NCBI RefSeq assembly: GCF_900091655.1
Contig: NZ_LT594621.1
Coordinates: 3,182,532 to 3,246,531 of the forward strand
Origin: Culturomica massiliensis
Lineage (GTDB): Bacteria; Bacteroidota; Bacteroidia; Bacteroidales; Marinifilaceae
Length of the DNA stretch: 64,000 nt
Direction of reading: 5' to 3'
Below are positions 16,741-25,194 of the stretch, piece by piece. How positions within the stretch are numbered: position 1 is the stretch's first letter; each line of letters opens with the position of its first letter. Made by a program: the position numbers and the translations under genes. A model generated the notes under the pieces. The model worked only from the letters and a program-made list of their open reading frames with translations, was not told the origin of the DNA and did no database searches.

Positions 16741-19700
16741 TTAGAACGTTATACTCAGGTTAAACGTAAAATTGCGGGCTTGCGGAACCGTCAGATAAGT
16801 GACGTTCATACTGAGGTTTCTCTGCTGTTGATTTTCCATATCCCGGAAAATTTCAGGATCCAAGCCTTTATATTTTGTCCAACAGAACAGGTTCGTTCCG
16901 GAAAAAGAAAGACGTACATTCTGCAAATGCATCCGTTTAACCAAAGACTGCGGAAGATTGTAACCCAAAGAAACGGATTTCAGGCGCAGGAAAGAAGCAT
17001 CGTACAAATATTCCGTCGTATTCCGGGAAGCCTCTATCGATCCTTTGATTGTCGCCCGGTTCACATCAGTGCGGTCACCCGGTTTCTGCCAACGATCCAA
17101 AGCTTTTGTCTTCAGATTCCAGGCACCGAGATTGTTCATCTGGAATTTTTCGGCATCATCGTAAATATTACCGCCGATCTGGAAGGTAAACAAGAATCCG
17201 AAATCCCAGTTTTTATACGTGAAATTGTTATCCAATCCACCGATATAATCCGGATAAGGGTGTCCTACAGCCTGACGGTCGCGGTCGGCATTATATTCTT
17301 TGGTTACTCCGATAGCCTTGCCGCTTTCATCCAACATCTGATACATCGGCATTCCGTCTGCCGGATCGATACCCAAAGTCTTCACCAAATAGTTGACTCC
17401 GATAGGCTTGCCGACCATAACACGGGTATCCCCGTTTCCGGCCAAAGCATCCGGACCGGCATTTCCGATATCCTTTACTTTATTGACATTGTGTGCAATG
17501 TTGAAATCTGTCGTCCATGTAAAATCTTTCTTTATAATATTCCGGGATTTGATATTGAATTCGAAACCTTTATTTTCTACTTTTCCCAGATTTTTCAATA
17601 TACTTCCCCAACCCGAAGACGTGGACGTCCGGACATTCAGGAACAAATCCTTGGATTGTTTGTTGTAATAACCGATCTCTCCGGTAATCCGGTTGTTTAA
17701 GAAACCGAACTCCAACCCTACATCGAATGTATTTGTTTTTTCCCATTTCAAATCCGGATTCGCCAGTCCGCTGATATACCACAGATTAAAATTACCCGGA
17801 TTCAGTTTATCGTTATTCACAATGTAATACATCTGATTCGGATCGATACTCGTCGTACCCCATTGTGCATAGTTCGGAATCTCGGCATTACCGGTCATAC
17901 CATAACCCACTTTCAACTTTAACAAACTCAATACGTCTTTCACCGGATTCATAAAATTTTCCTCACTGATAATCCAACCTACCGAAGCTGCCGGAAAATC
18001 ACCGAACTTATTGTTGGCACCGAAACGGGAAGAACCGTCCCGACGATAAGTGGCCGTTAACAGGTAACGATCCAGAAGCGTATAATTCAAACGGCCGAAG
18101 AAAGACACGAACGAATAGGCCTGGGTAGGACTCGTTCCCTTTTTATTTGCCGAACTCTCTGTCGGTAAAGTCGGATCTTTATACAACCAGTCTTCCTTAC
18201 CCGGTTCGAATGTCACATTGTGATACCTGTAATCGGTTTCGGATTTCATAAATTCAGTACCGACCATTACCTTAAAACGATGAGCTTCGCCCAAATCAAA
18301 ACTGTAATTGGCCAAAGCTTTAGCATTCCAATTCATGTTCCGGTCGTAATTCTTATTTGAAGAAGGCGTTGTCGTCAACACGGATGTCGTCAAAGCATAT
18401 CTGTTACGTTCGGAAAAATCGATATTTCCTTCGGCACGTATAGACAAGCCTTCCAATATCTCATAATTCAGATAAAGGCTACCCATCACTCTGGATGTAC
18501 GGGTTTTTGATTGACGGTTATGGATTTCCGCCACCGGATTCGTTCCGTCGGGGAATTTAAAATAAGTTCCATCCTCGTTGTATATCGGGAAATAGGGTAA
18601 AGCTTTGGACCAGGCAGTTCCTATACCTCCGTCCCAACCCACCGGTACATACGTTTCATCCGTATACGTATAAGACGCATTGATACCTGTCGTAAATTTT
18701 TTGGTTACGTTATAATCCAGATTCAAACGGGAACTCAAGCGTTTGAAGCTATTTTCTTTAATAAATGAGTTTTCATTACTTGCCGAAAGGCCGAAATAAG
18801 TTTTTAATCTATCATTTCCCTGCTGAACGGAAAAATCCACAAAATTGGACCATCCTGTCCGCAAAAGAGCGTCTTGCCAATCGGTATCGTTTTGCATCGC
18901 CTGTTCCCAGCTCAGACCTCCCAACAAAGAAGGACGTCCGTTATACTCCTGACCACCGTAAATGGCATCGTTTTCATAACCTTCCAGCAACAAACCCAGA
19001 TACTCTCTGGTATTCAGCATATCCAGCTTCTTTGTAATCGTAGATAAACTGGTCCGGTAATTTACATTAAATACAGGTTTCCCCTTTTTACCTCTTTTCG
19101 TCGTGATCAATACGACCCCATTTGCACCGCGGGAACCGTAAATAGCTGTTGCAGAAGCATCTTTCAAAATATCGATACTCTCAATATCATTCGGGTTGAT
19201 AGTGGCCAGCGGATTGGTATTCGATGCTCCGATACGCTCTCCGGAATTCTGCTGGATAGGCATACCGTCGATCACATACAACGGATCACCTCCGGCAGTA
19301 ATGGAAGCGATACCGCGTACACGAATAGCTGCACCGGCTCCGGCCATACCGGAAGTCTGAACGACTTGCACACCGGAAGCACGGCCTTGTAAAGTAGCAT
19401 CGAATGAAGAAGTCGGTATTTTCAACACCTCATCTCCTCCGATTTTAGAAACAGATCCGGTCACTTCCCGCTTATTCTGAGTTCCATAACCGATGACAAC
19501 GACTTCGTCCAATTGTTCCACATCTTCCTGCATCACGACATGTAAGGTTTTCTGATCCGTGATTGTTACAGCCTGAGGTTTATACCCCACAAAAGAAAAT
19601 TCTAAAACGTTACCGTTTTCGACATTTAAAGAAAAGTTTCCTTCAAAATCCGTTGCCGTACCGGTGGAAGTCCCTTTAATCAAAATACTGACACCGGGCA

Positions 19701-19821
19701 AGGTCTCTCCTTTGGTGTCCGTAACTTTACCGGTCAATACTCTTTGTTGGGCAAACGCACTAACGGATAGCAGCATGCACAAAACAAAAAGTAATTTTAC
19801 TTTCATATTTACGTACTTCAT
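16741..19821 (-). CDS. susC: SusC/RagA family TonB-dependent receptor, operon A
   Basis: A 1026-residue outer-membrane importer for glycans. After a signal peptide (LLFVLCMLLSVSAFAQQ, about 10-26) comes a carboxypeptidase regulatory-like domain (28-100, VTDTKGETLPGVSILIKGTS). The TonB-box region is LDEVVVIGYG (about 104-113). The plug has IRVRGIASITAGGDPLYVIDG and IESIDILKDASATAIYGSRG. A 22-strand barrel ends in the terminal Phe (NFTFNLSITF), the usual BAM signal. The first 25 codons match those of the divergent susC at 20495 almost base for base, including a 61-bp identical inverted copy. MKV at 19806 is an alternative start. The likely cargo is maltooligosaccharide or starch fragments, from the neighbours. 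Confidence 0.95.
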   Translation of the reverse strand: MKYVNMKVKLLFVLCMLLSVSAFAQQRVLTGKVTDTKGETLPGVSILIKGTSTGTATDFEGNFSLNVENGNVLEFSFVGYKPQAVTITDQKTLHVVMQEDVEQLDEVVVIGYGTQNKREVTGSVSKIGGDEVLKIPTSSFDATLQGRASGVQVVQTSGMAGAGAAIRVRGIASITAGGDPLYVIDGMPIQQNSGERIGASNTNPLATINPNDIESIDILKDASATAIYGSRGANGVVLITTKRGKKGKPVFNVNYRTSLSTITKKLDMLNTREYLGLLLEGYENDAIYGGQEYNGRPSLLGGLSWEQAMQNDTDWQDALLRTGWSNFVDFSVQQGNDRLKTYFGLSASNENSFIKENSFKRLSSRLNLDYNVTKKFTTGINASYTYTDETYVPVGWDGGIGTAWSKALPYFPIYNEDGTYFKFPDGTNPVAEIHNRQSKTRTSRVMGSLYLNYEILEGLSIRAEGNIDFSERNRYALTTSVLTTTPSSNKNYDRNMNWNAKALANYSFDLGEAHRFKVMVGTEFMKSETDYRYHNVTFEPGKEDWLYKDPTLPTESSANKKGTSPTQAYSFVSFFGRLNYTLLDRYLLTATYRRDGSSRFGANNKFGDFPAASVGWIISEENFMNPVKDVLSLLKLKVGYGMTGNAEIPNYAQWGTTSIDPNQMYYIVNNDKLNPGNFNLWYISGLANPDLKWEKTNTFDVGLEFGFLNNRITGEIGYYNKQSKDLFLNVRTSTSSGWGSILKNLGKVENKGFEFNIKSRNIIKKDFTWTTDFNIAHNVNKVKDIGNAGPDALAGNGDTRVMVGKPIGVNYLVKTLGIDPADGMPMYQMLDESGKAIGVTKEYNADRDRQAVGHPYPDYIGGLDNNFTYKNWDFGFLFTFQIGGNIYDDAEKFQMNNLGAWNLKTKALDRWQKPGDRTDVNRATIKGSIEASRNTTEYLYDASFLRLKSVSLGYNLPQSLVKRMHLQNVRLSFSGTNLFCWTKYKGLDPEIFRDMENQQQRNLSMNVTYLTVPQARNFTFNLSITF
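19728..19788. repeat. Left copy of a 61-bp inverted repeat in the divergent susC genes
   Basis: These bases are the exact reverse complement of 20528-20588. Each copy covers the end of the signal peptide and the first mature residues of its own susC. A second identical tract of 32 bp follows in both genes (19640-19671 and 20645-20676). Confidence 0.9.
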
Positions 19822-19872
19822 AATTGTTGAATTGATTTTTAATAGATCTGGGCTTAGAAAATCGTTTTTCTT

Positions 19873-19884
19873 TTTAACGTTTGC
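19873..19884. promoter_or_regulatory. LacI-type operator O1
   Basis: TTTAACGTTTGC, with half-site GTTTGC and core AACGTT, lies 52 bp upstream of the operon A start. Confidence 0.45.
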
Positions 19885-19930
19885 GTACTTTAATTCATAT
19901 TATTATATTTAATGTTCGTTTTATTAAGTG

Positions 19931-19963
19931 AGGAACAGAGGGATTAAAATCCCTTCCGTTCCT
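19931..19963. terminator. Terminator-like hairpin inside the divergent promoter region
   Basis: AGGAACAGAGGGAT pairs, with one bulge, with ATCCCTTCCGTTCCT around a TAAA loop. On the plus strand it runs into TTATTTTTTCTTT, like a terminator. No plus-strand gene ends here. In the minus-strand leader of operon A it would instead be an A-rich-flanked hairpin about 110 nt ahead of the start codon. Confidence 0.5.
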
Positions 19964-19997
19964 TTATTTTTTCTTTCCGGTTCCTACCCAATAAAAA

Positions 19998-20008
19998 CGA
20001 ACGTTTAT
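19998..20008. promoter_or_regulatory. LacI-type operator O2
   Basis: CGAACGTTTAT has core AACGTT and one mismatch to the AAACGTTT palindrome. It is about 124 bp from O1. Confidence 0.4.
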
Positions 20009-20122
20009 ATTGGATAATCTAATTTTCTGTCATCTTCCAAAAAGTTGAAAAATTCAAATTTTCAGGCACTTTTTGTTTATTTTAACAACTCAAATGTAGA
20101 CCTTTTGAATATTTTATATATT

Positions 20123-20134
20123 GGAAACGTTTGT
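20123..20134. promoter_or_regulatory. LacI-type operator O3
   Basis: GGAAACGTTTGT contains the perfect AAACGTTT palindrome, about 126 bp from O2. Confidence 0.55.
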
Positions 20135-20166
20135 TTTTTTGGTAAAAAATTGCCGAAACCGTTATC

Positions 20167-20178
20167 GCAAACGTTTGA
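20167..20178. promoter_or_regulatory. LacI-type operator O4 (best copy)
   Basis: GCAAACGTTTGA contains the 10-bp perfect palindrome CAAACGTTTG. It is the strongest match in the window to the GCAAACGTTTGC-like consensus and sits near the middle of the divergent region. Confidence 0.65.
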
Positions 20179-20195
20179 ATTTTTAACATTTCAGC

Positions 20196-20208
20196 TTTAA
20201 CGTTTGCA
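20196..20208. promoter_or_regulatory. LacI-type operator O5
   Basis: TTTAACGTTTGCA has the same right half as O1 and lies only 29 bp from O4, close to three helical turns, so both could be bound on one face of the DNA. Confidence 0.5.
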
Positions 20209-20295
20209 TTTATTCATTTTTTGAGTAATAAATGACGTTTTTAGTTTAAAACAGTCTCTGAATTTAATTTTCACACACGTATTATTTGTCATTTA

Positions 20296-20316
20296 TTGTA
20301 TTGTAAATCAATACAA
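20296..20316. repeat. 8-bp inverted repeat upstream of operon B
   Basis: TTGTATTG and CAATACAA flank a 5-bp spacer, about 180 bp upstream of the susC ATG. It differs from the AACGTT operators and could bind another regulator. Confidence 0.35.
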
Positions 20317-20370
20317 TATGCAATTATCCCGAATTTATTCTTTTAGTCTGGCTTTTTCGGAAATGCCAAT

Positions 20371-20382
20371 ATAAACGTTCAT
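20371..20382. promoter_or_regulatory. LacI-type operator O6
   Basis: ATAAACGTTCAT, with core AACGTT, lies 113 bp upstream of the operon B ATG and nearest to its likely promoter. Confidence 0.45.
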
Positions 20383-20494
20383 TTTTTAAGCAGGAAAATT
20401 TATAATAAGAATACTAAAATTTGAATATGCCCGAAAGCGATCTGAAAAATCAAGCCAAACTTTAAAATTAATGTAAAAAAACAATTCTATCATT

Positions 20495-23400
20495 ATGAAG
20501 TACGGAAACACAATGAGAAACTTACTCTTTGTTTTGTGCATGCTGCTATCCGTTAGTGCGTTTGCCCAACAAAGAGTATTGACCGGTAGAGTCACTGACA
20601 AGCAAGGTGAGCCTATACCGGGTGTAAGTATTATAATCAAAGGAACTTCCACCGGTACGGCAACGGATTTTGAAGGTAATTACAACCTAAAAGTCCAGAC
20701 AGGTAATATTCTGGAATTTTCTTTTATCGGCTACAAGACACAAACGATTACAATTGCCGGCCAAACGACCTTAAACATTGTATTACAAGAAGATGTAGAA
20801 CAATTGGACGAAGTCGTTGTCATCGGCTACGGTACTGTAAAAAAGAATGATGCTACCGGTTCGGTCGTAGCGATTAAAGCCGATGAATTAAACCGGGCTG
20901 CGGTAACTTCTCCGCAACAAATGTTACAAGGGAAAGTAACGGGTGTTCAGATCATCCCCGGCGACGGAGGCCCCGGTTCGGGAGCAACTATCCGTATCCG
21001 TGGAGCAGCTTCTTTGACAGCTTCCAACGATCCGCTTATTGTTATCGACGGTGTCCCCGTATCCAACGATGCAGCACCGGGAATGGCCAATGCATTGTCT
21101 ACCATTAATCCGAACGATATCGAATCGTTTACTGTATTAAAGGATGCATCAGCAACAGCAATTTACGGTTCAAGAGCATCCAACGGTGTGATCATTATCA
21201 CCACAAAAAAAGGAAAAGGAAATAAGATCAACTTAAGCTACAACGGTAGTTTTAGCATTGTTACCAATAGTGAAACCGTGCCGGTAATGGGAGCCGATGA
21301 ATTCCGGGAATTTATAACCGGAATATATCCGGCAGGAACGACAAACGGAGATAAGATTACCAATTTACTCGGAACAGCAAAAACGGACTGGCAGGACTTA
21401 ATTTTCCGTAATGCTTTTGCACACGACCACAATATCAGTGCCTATGGTAATGTGAATAACATATTACCTTACCGGGCTTCTATCGGTTATACCAATGAAG
21501 AAGGAACTTTAGAGACATCCAAATACGAACGCGGAACATTTGATATCAGTGTTTCGCCCAAATTACTCGACGAACATTTGACTCTTAATCTGAATGCCAA
21601 AGGGGTGGTCATTAAAAACCGTTTTGCTGACGGCGGTGCCGTAAATGCAGCAGCATTCTTCAATCCGACACAACCGGCTTATTTTTACAACGAAGACGGA
21701 AGTATCAACAAAAACCTGACAAATGGTTACTGGAACTGGATGAACAGCATCGATCCGGTCATTTCTCCGAATGCTTTAGCCACAGTCAGTCCGCTTTCAC
21801 AATTGTATGACTACAGCAATACCAATACGGTACATCGTTTTATCGGAAATGCCCAACTGGATTATAAAGTTCACGGTTTCGAAGCGTTAAGGGCAAATTT
21901 AAATATCGGAATGGACATTACCTCTACCGACGGTAAGAAAGGGGCACGCCCCGGTTCTATGCAAGCCTGGAAGGATTCGGAAAACCTGGGTATCGGACAG
22001 TACAGCAAATACACCAATTTCCGCCGGAATCAATTGTTGGAATTCTACCTGAATTTCAATAAAGAATTCGGAGTACACCGTATCGATCTGATGGCCGGTT
22101 ATTCCTGGCAGCATTTTTATTCTTCCGATCATTCGGTAAGTTATTTCAACGAAACGCACGAACAAAAAGGAGACGATTATAACTATCCGTTCAATCGGAC
22201 GGAACATTATCTGATTTCGTTCTTCGGACGTCTAAATTATTCATTGATGGGGAAATACCTGTTTACATTCACTTTACGTGACGACGCCTCTTCCCGCTTC
22301 TCTGAAGACAACCGTTGGGGTTTGTTCCCGTCGGCAGCCATAGCCTGGAATTTGAGCGAAGAAGATTTCATCAAAAACATAGATCCGATTTCTTCAGCTA
22401 AACTACGTGTCGGCTGGGGTAAAACCGGACAACAGGAAATCAATTCCGGAGACTATCCTTATCTGGCCCGTTATTCTTTATCTACTGACCAGTACCATAT
22501 GTATAACATGGGAAATGCCGGATATATTTACAAATTGACCCCGCAGGCCTACGATCCGAATATCAAATGGGAAACGACAGAAACCTGGAACGCCGGTTTA
22601 GACCTGGGCTTTTTTAACAATCGTATTACAGCCAGTGTCGACCTGTACAAACGGAAAACATCCGACCTGTTGAATACGGTAACCGTACCTATGGGCTCTA
22701 ACTTCTCCAATACGGTATTGACCAATGTGGGTAATATGGAAAATAAAGGTGTGGAAATCGCGTTGAATTTTATCCCGGTACAAACGAAAGATTGGAATTT
22801 AAGTGTCGGTTTGAACGGTACTTTCCAAAAAATCGAATTTACAAAACTGACCGGTAGCAACGATCCGAATTACTACGTAGGTATCGGAAGTATCAGCAAG
22901 GGAACCGGCGGTTATCTGCAACGTCACATGGTAGGTTCGGCTCCTTATACATTCTACCTGTATCAGCAAGCTTATGACAGCAGAGGACATGCCATACAGA
23001 ACGCTCTTGTCGACCGTGACGGTGACGGTGTGATCACTTCTGCTGACCGTTATATGACAAACAAATCACCGAATCCGGATTTCTTCTACGGTATAAACCT
23101 GAAACTCTCCTATAAAAACTGGGATTTCGGCTTTAACGGACACGGTTCTGTCGGTAACTGGATGTTCAATGACTTTTATTCTTCCAACTCGACGGCAAAT
23201 ATAGACTTTGCTTCGAATACGCTTTCCAATTATGCAACTACGGTAAAGAAAACCGGTTTTACACAGGCCAACGTAACCGAACAATGGTATTCGGATATGT
23301 TCCTGGAAAATGCCAGTTTCTTCCGTCTGGATGATGTGAATCTGGGTTATACGTTCCGGAACATCGCCAAACGGGAAGGCTTCAATATCCGGGTCGCAGC

Positions 23401-23533
23401 TTCCGTACAAAATGTATTTGTGATTACCGACTACAGCGGTATGGATCCGGAAGGCACAGGTGTAGGCGGTATCGATAACAATATTTGGCCGCGTCCGAGA
23501 ACCTATTCATTGCGTCTGAATGTTAATTTCTAA
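20495..23533 (+). CDS. susC: SusC/RagA family TonB-dependent receptor, operon B
   Basis: The 1012-residue outer-membrane receptor has a signal peptide, the regulatory-like domain (VTDKQGEPIPGVSIIIKGTS), the TonB-box region QLDEVVVIGYGTVKKNDATG and the plug motif IRIRGAASLTASNDPLIVID. The 22-strand barrel has the C-terminal IDNNIWPRPRTYSLRLNVNF. It should import starch fragments handed over by the SusD encoded 20 bp downstream. It resembles the SusC at 35299 much more closely than the SusC of operon A, except for the first 60 codons, where it shares near-identical DNA with operon A. This mosaic pattern suggests gene conversion at the 5' end. Confidence 0.95.
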   Translation: MKYGNTMRNLLFVLCMLLSVSAFAQQRVLTGRVTDKQGEPIPGVSIIIKGTSTGTATDFEGNYNLKVQTGNILEFSFIGYKTQTITIAGQTTLNIVLQEDVEQLDEVVVIGYGTVKKNDATGSVVAIKADELNRAAVTSPQQMLQGKVTGVQIIPGDGGPGSGATIRIRGAASLTASNDPLIVIDGVPVSNDAAPGMANALSTINPNDIESFTVLKDASATAIYGSRASNGVIIITTKKGKGNKINLSYNGSFSIVTNSETVPVMGADEFREFITGIYPAGTTNGDKITNLLGTAKTDWQDLIFRNAFAHDHNISAYGNVNNILPYRASIGYTNEEGTLETSKYERGTFDISVSPKLLDEHLTLNLNAKGVVIKNRFADGGAVNAAAFFNPTQPAYFYNEDGSINKNLTNGYWNWMNSIDPVISPNALATVSPLSQLYDYSNTNTVHRFIGNAQLDYKVHGFEALRANLNIGMDITSTDGKKGARPGSMQAWKDSENLGIGQYSKYTNFRRNQLLEFYLNFNKEFGVHRIDLMAGYSWQHFYSSDHSVSYFNETHEQKGDDYNYPFNRTEHYLISFFGRLNYSLMGKYLFTFTLRDDASSRFSEDNRWGLFPSAAIAWNLSEEDFIKNIDPISSAKLRVGWGKTGQQEINSGDYPYLARYSLSTDQYHMYNMGNAGYIYKLTPQAYDPNIKWETTETWNAGLDLGFFNNRITASVDLYKRKTSDLLNTVTVPMGSNFSNTVLTNVGNMENKGVEIALNFIPVQTKDWNLSVGLNGTFQKIEFTKLTGSNDPNYYVGIGSISKGTGGYLQRHMVGSAPYTFYLYQQAYDSRGHAIQNALVDRDGDGVITSADRYMTNKSPNPDFFYGINLKLSYKNWDFGFNGHGSVGNWMFNDFYSSNSTANIDFASNTLSNYATTVKKTGFTQANVTEQWYSDMFLENASFFRLDDVNLGYTFRNIAKREGFNIRVAASVQNVFVITDYSGMDPEGTGVGGIDNNIWPRPRTYSLRLNVNF
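20528..20588. repeat. Right copy of the 61-bp inverted repeat in the divergent susC genes
   Basis: Exact reverse complement of 19728-19788. The two copies bound a 739-bp segment that holds the whole divergent promoter. Confidence 0.9.
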
Positions 23534-23553
23534 TCTAAAAGGAGAATATTGAT

Positions 23554-25173
23554 ATGAAAAAAAGATATATTTCATTATTGTTCGCCGCAGCTTGCCTGTC
23601 CCTGAATTCCTGTATCGGTGATCTGGACACGTTGCCGTTGAACGAATCCGACTTTACATCGGAAGATGCCTACTCTACTCCGGAAAGCTATTTGTCCGGA
23701 CTGTCTAAAATCTATTACAACTTTGCCAACACGGAAGATTTGGCTGTAGAAGACGGCGGAGCTTCGGAAGTGATCCGGGCTTTCTGGACTTTACAGGAAA
23801 TATCCAGTGACGGCTGTAAATGTGCCTGGGCAAACGACAGTTGGGTAAACGACATCAATAACAACAACTGGAGTGATGCCGACAATGCTGCCACTTACGC
23901 CGTATACGCCCGTAGCTTACACGGCATTACCTATGTAAATGAATTTTTACGCCAAAGTACCGACAGCCGTTTGTCCGACAGAGGTATCGGAGGCGCCGAT
24001 GTGGAAAAAATCCATAGCTACCGCTCTGAAGCCCGTTTTCTAAGAGCTTATCTATACTGGATGGCTATGGATATTTTCGGGGATGTACCTTTTGTAACGG
24101 AAGATAGTCCGTTCGGGGCTTATTCGCCCGCACAAAAACCCCGGAAAGAAGTTTTTGAATACATCGAATCCGAATTGCTCGATCTGACAAAAGCCGAAGC
24201 CAAAATGCCGGCAGCCCGTTCCAATTATCCGAGAGCAGACATCGGGGCTGTATGGGGATTACTGGCACGCCTTTACCTGAACGCTGAAGTATACACAGGA
24301 ACAGCCCGTTGGGCCGATGCCAAAAAAGCCTGTGAAGAAGTGTTTGCCCTGGGATACGATCTTTGCCCCAGCTATGCAGACCTGTTCCGGGGAGATAACG
24401 GACAGAACCCGGAAGCCCGGCAGGAATTGATGTTCACCATCGACTACGAAGCTTTCAAAACACAATCTTACGGAGGTACTTCCTACCTGGCTTTTGCCTC
24501 TATTGCCGCAACAGATAAATATACGACCTTACTGGGTATCAACAACGGCTGGGGAGGTATCCGCGTACCGTACGAATATGCACGCGATTATTTCAACGTA
24601 TCCGATCCGGATTATGAAAACGGCACATACAAATGTAGCGATAAGCGCGGTCAGTTATTTTATATCAAAGGCCGGAAAGAAACGATGGAAAATATCGACG
24701 ATTTTAACAGTGGCTGGTCGTTATTCAAATACAACAATATTCCGCACGACAAAACAGGCGCTGAATATGAATCCGAAGCCCAGCAATGTGCTTACTCCAA
24801 TATCGATTTCCCTTGTATCCGCTTGGGTGAAATCTATTTGATCTATGCAGAAGCCGTACTGAATATGGGAAGTGGAAACGATGCTACAGCCGTAGGTTAT
24901 TTGAACGACTTGCGTCAACGCGCCGGTTTAGGCACAATCGATAATTTCAATCAGGATTACCTGATAGCAGAACGGGCCCGTGAACTGATGTGGGAAGGTC
25001 ATCGTCGTACCGACCTGATCCGTTGGAACAAATTTACATCCGGATCTTTTGTATGGAGATACAAAGGCGGAAGCTATGACGGACAAACATTCCCCGATTA
25101 TAAGAAAATATTCGCAATCCCGTCTTCAGAACTGGCTGCGAACACAAAATTGGTACAAAATCCGGGATATTAA
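23554..25173 (+). CDS. susD: SusD/RagB family starch-binding lipoprotein, operon B
   Basis: A 539-residue surface lipoprotein with lipobox LNSC, followed by IGDLDTLPLNESDFTSEDAY, the common SusD start. The core has YRSEARFLRAYLYWMAMDIFGDVPFV, AVWGLLARLYLNAEVYTGTARW, the aromatic-rich TSYLAFASIAATDKY loop, and the C-terminal RARELMWEGHRRTDLIRWNKF motif. It ends ELAANTKLVQNPGY, as SusD proteins of the starch group do. It caps the SusC pore and binds maltooligosaccharide. Its length and sequence match the SusD at 38298 along the whole protein, so the two sets are recent paralogs compared with operon A. Confidence 0.94.
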   Translation: MKKRYISLLFAAACLSLNSCIGDLDTLPLNESDFTSEDAYSTPESYLSGLSKIYYNFANTEDLAVEDGGASEVIRAFWTLQEISSDGCKCAWANDSWVNDINNNNWSDADNAATYAVYARSLHGITYVNEFLRQSTDSRLSDRGIGGADVEKIHSYRSEARFLRAYLYWMAMDIFGDVPFVTEDSPFGAYSPAQKPRKEVFEYIESELLDLTKAEAKMPAARSNYPRADIGAVWGLLARLYLNAEVYTGTARWADAKKACEEVFALGYDLCPSYADLFRGDNGQNPEARQELMFTIDYEAFKTQSYGGTSYLAFASIAATDKYTTLLGINNGWGGIRVPYEYARDYFNVSDPDYENGTYKCSDKRGQLFYIKGRKETMENIDDFNSGWSLFKYNNIPHDKTGAEYESEAQQCAYSNIDFPCIRLGEIYLIYAEAVLNMGSGNDATAVGYLNDLRQRAGLGTIDNFNQDYLIAERARELMWEGHRRTDLIRWNKFTSGSFVWRYKGGSYDGQTFPDYKKIFAIPSSELAANTKLVQNPGY

Positions 25174-25194
25174 TCATTTTAAAACCCAAATAAT

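Larger units (their letters stand above)
19822..20494. promoter_or_regulatory. Divergent promoter region of sus operons A and B
   Basis: These 673 AT-rich bp separate two back-to-back susC genes and encode nothing. They hold six AACGTT-centred LacI-type operator sites (listed separately), one terminator-like hairpin (19931-19963) and an 8-bp inverted repeat (20296-20316). No unambiguous TAnnTTTG box was found for either susC; TATTATTTG near 20280 has one base too many between TA and TTTG. Confidence 0.7.

Noticed and set aside
19822..20494. TATTATTTG near 20280 as promoter of operon B
   Set aside because: One base too many between TA and TTTG, and about 210 bp from the start codon; not strong enough to call.
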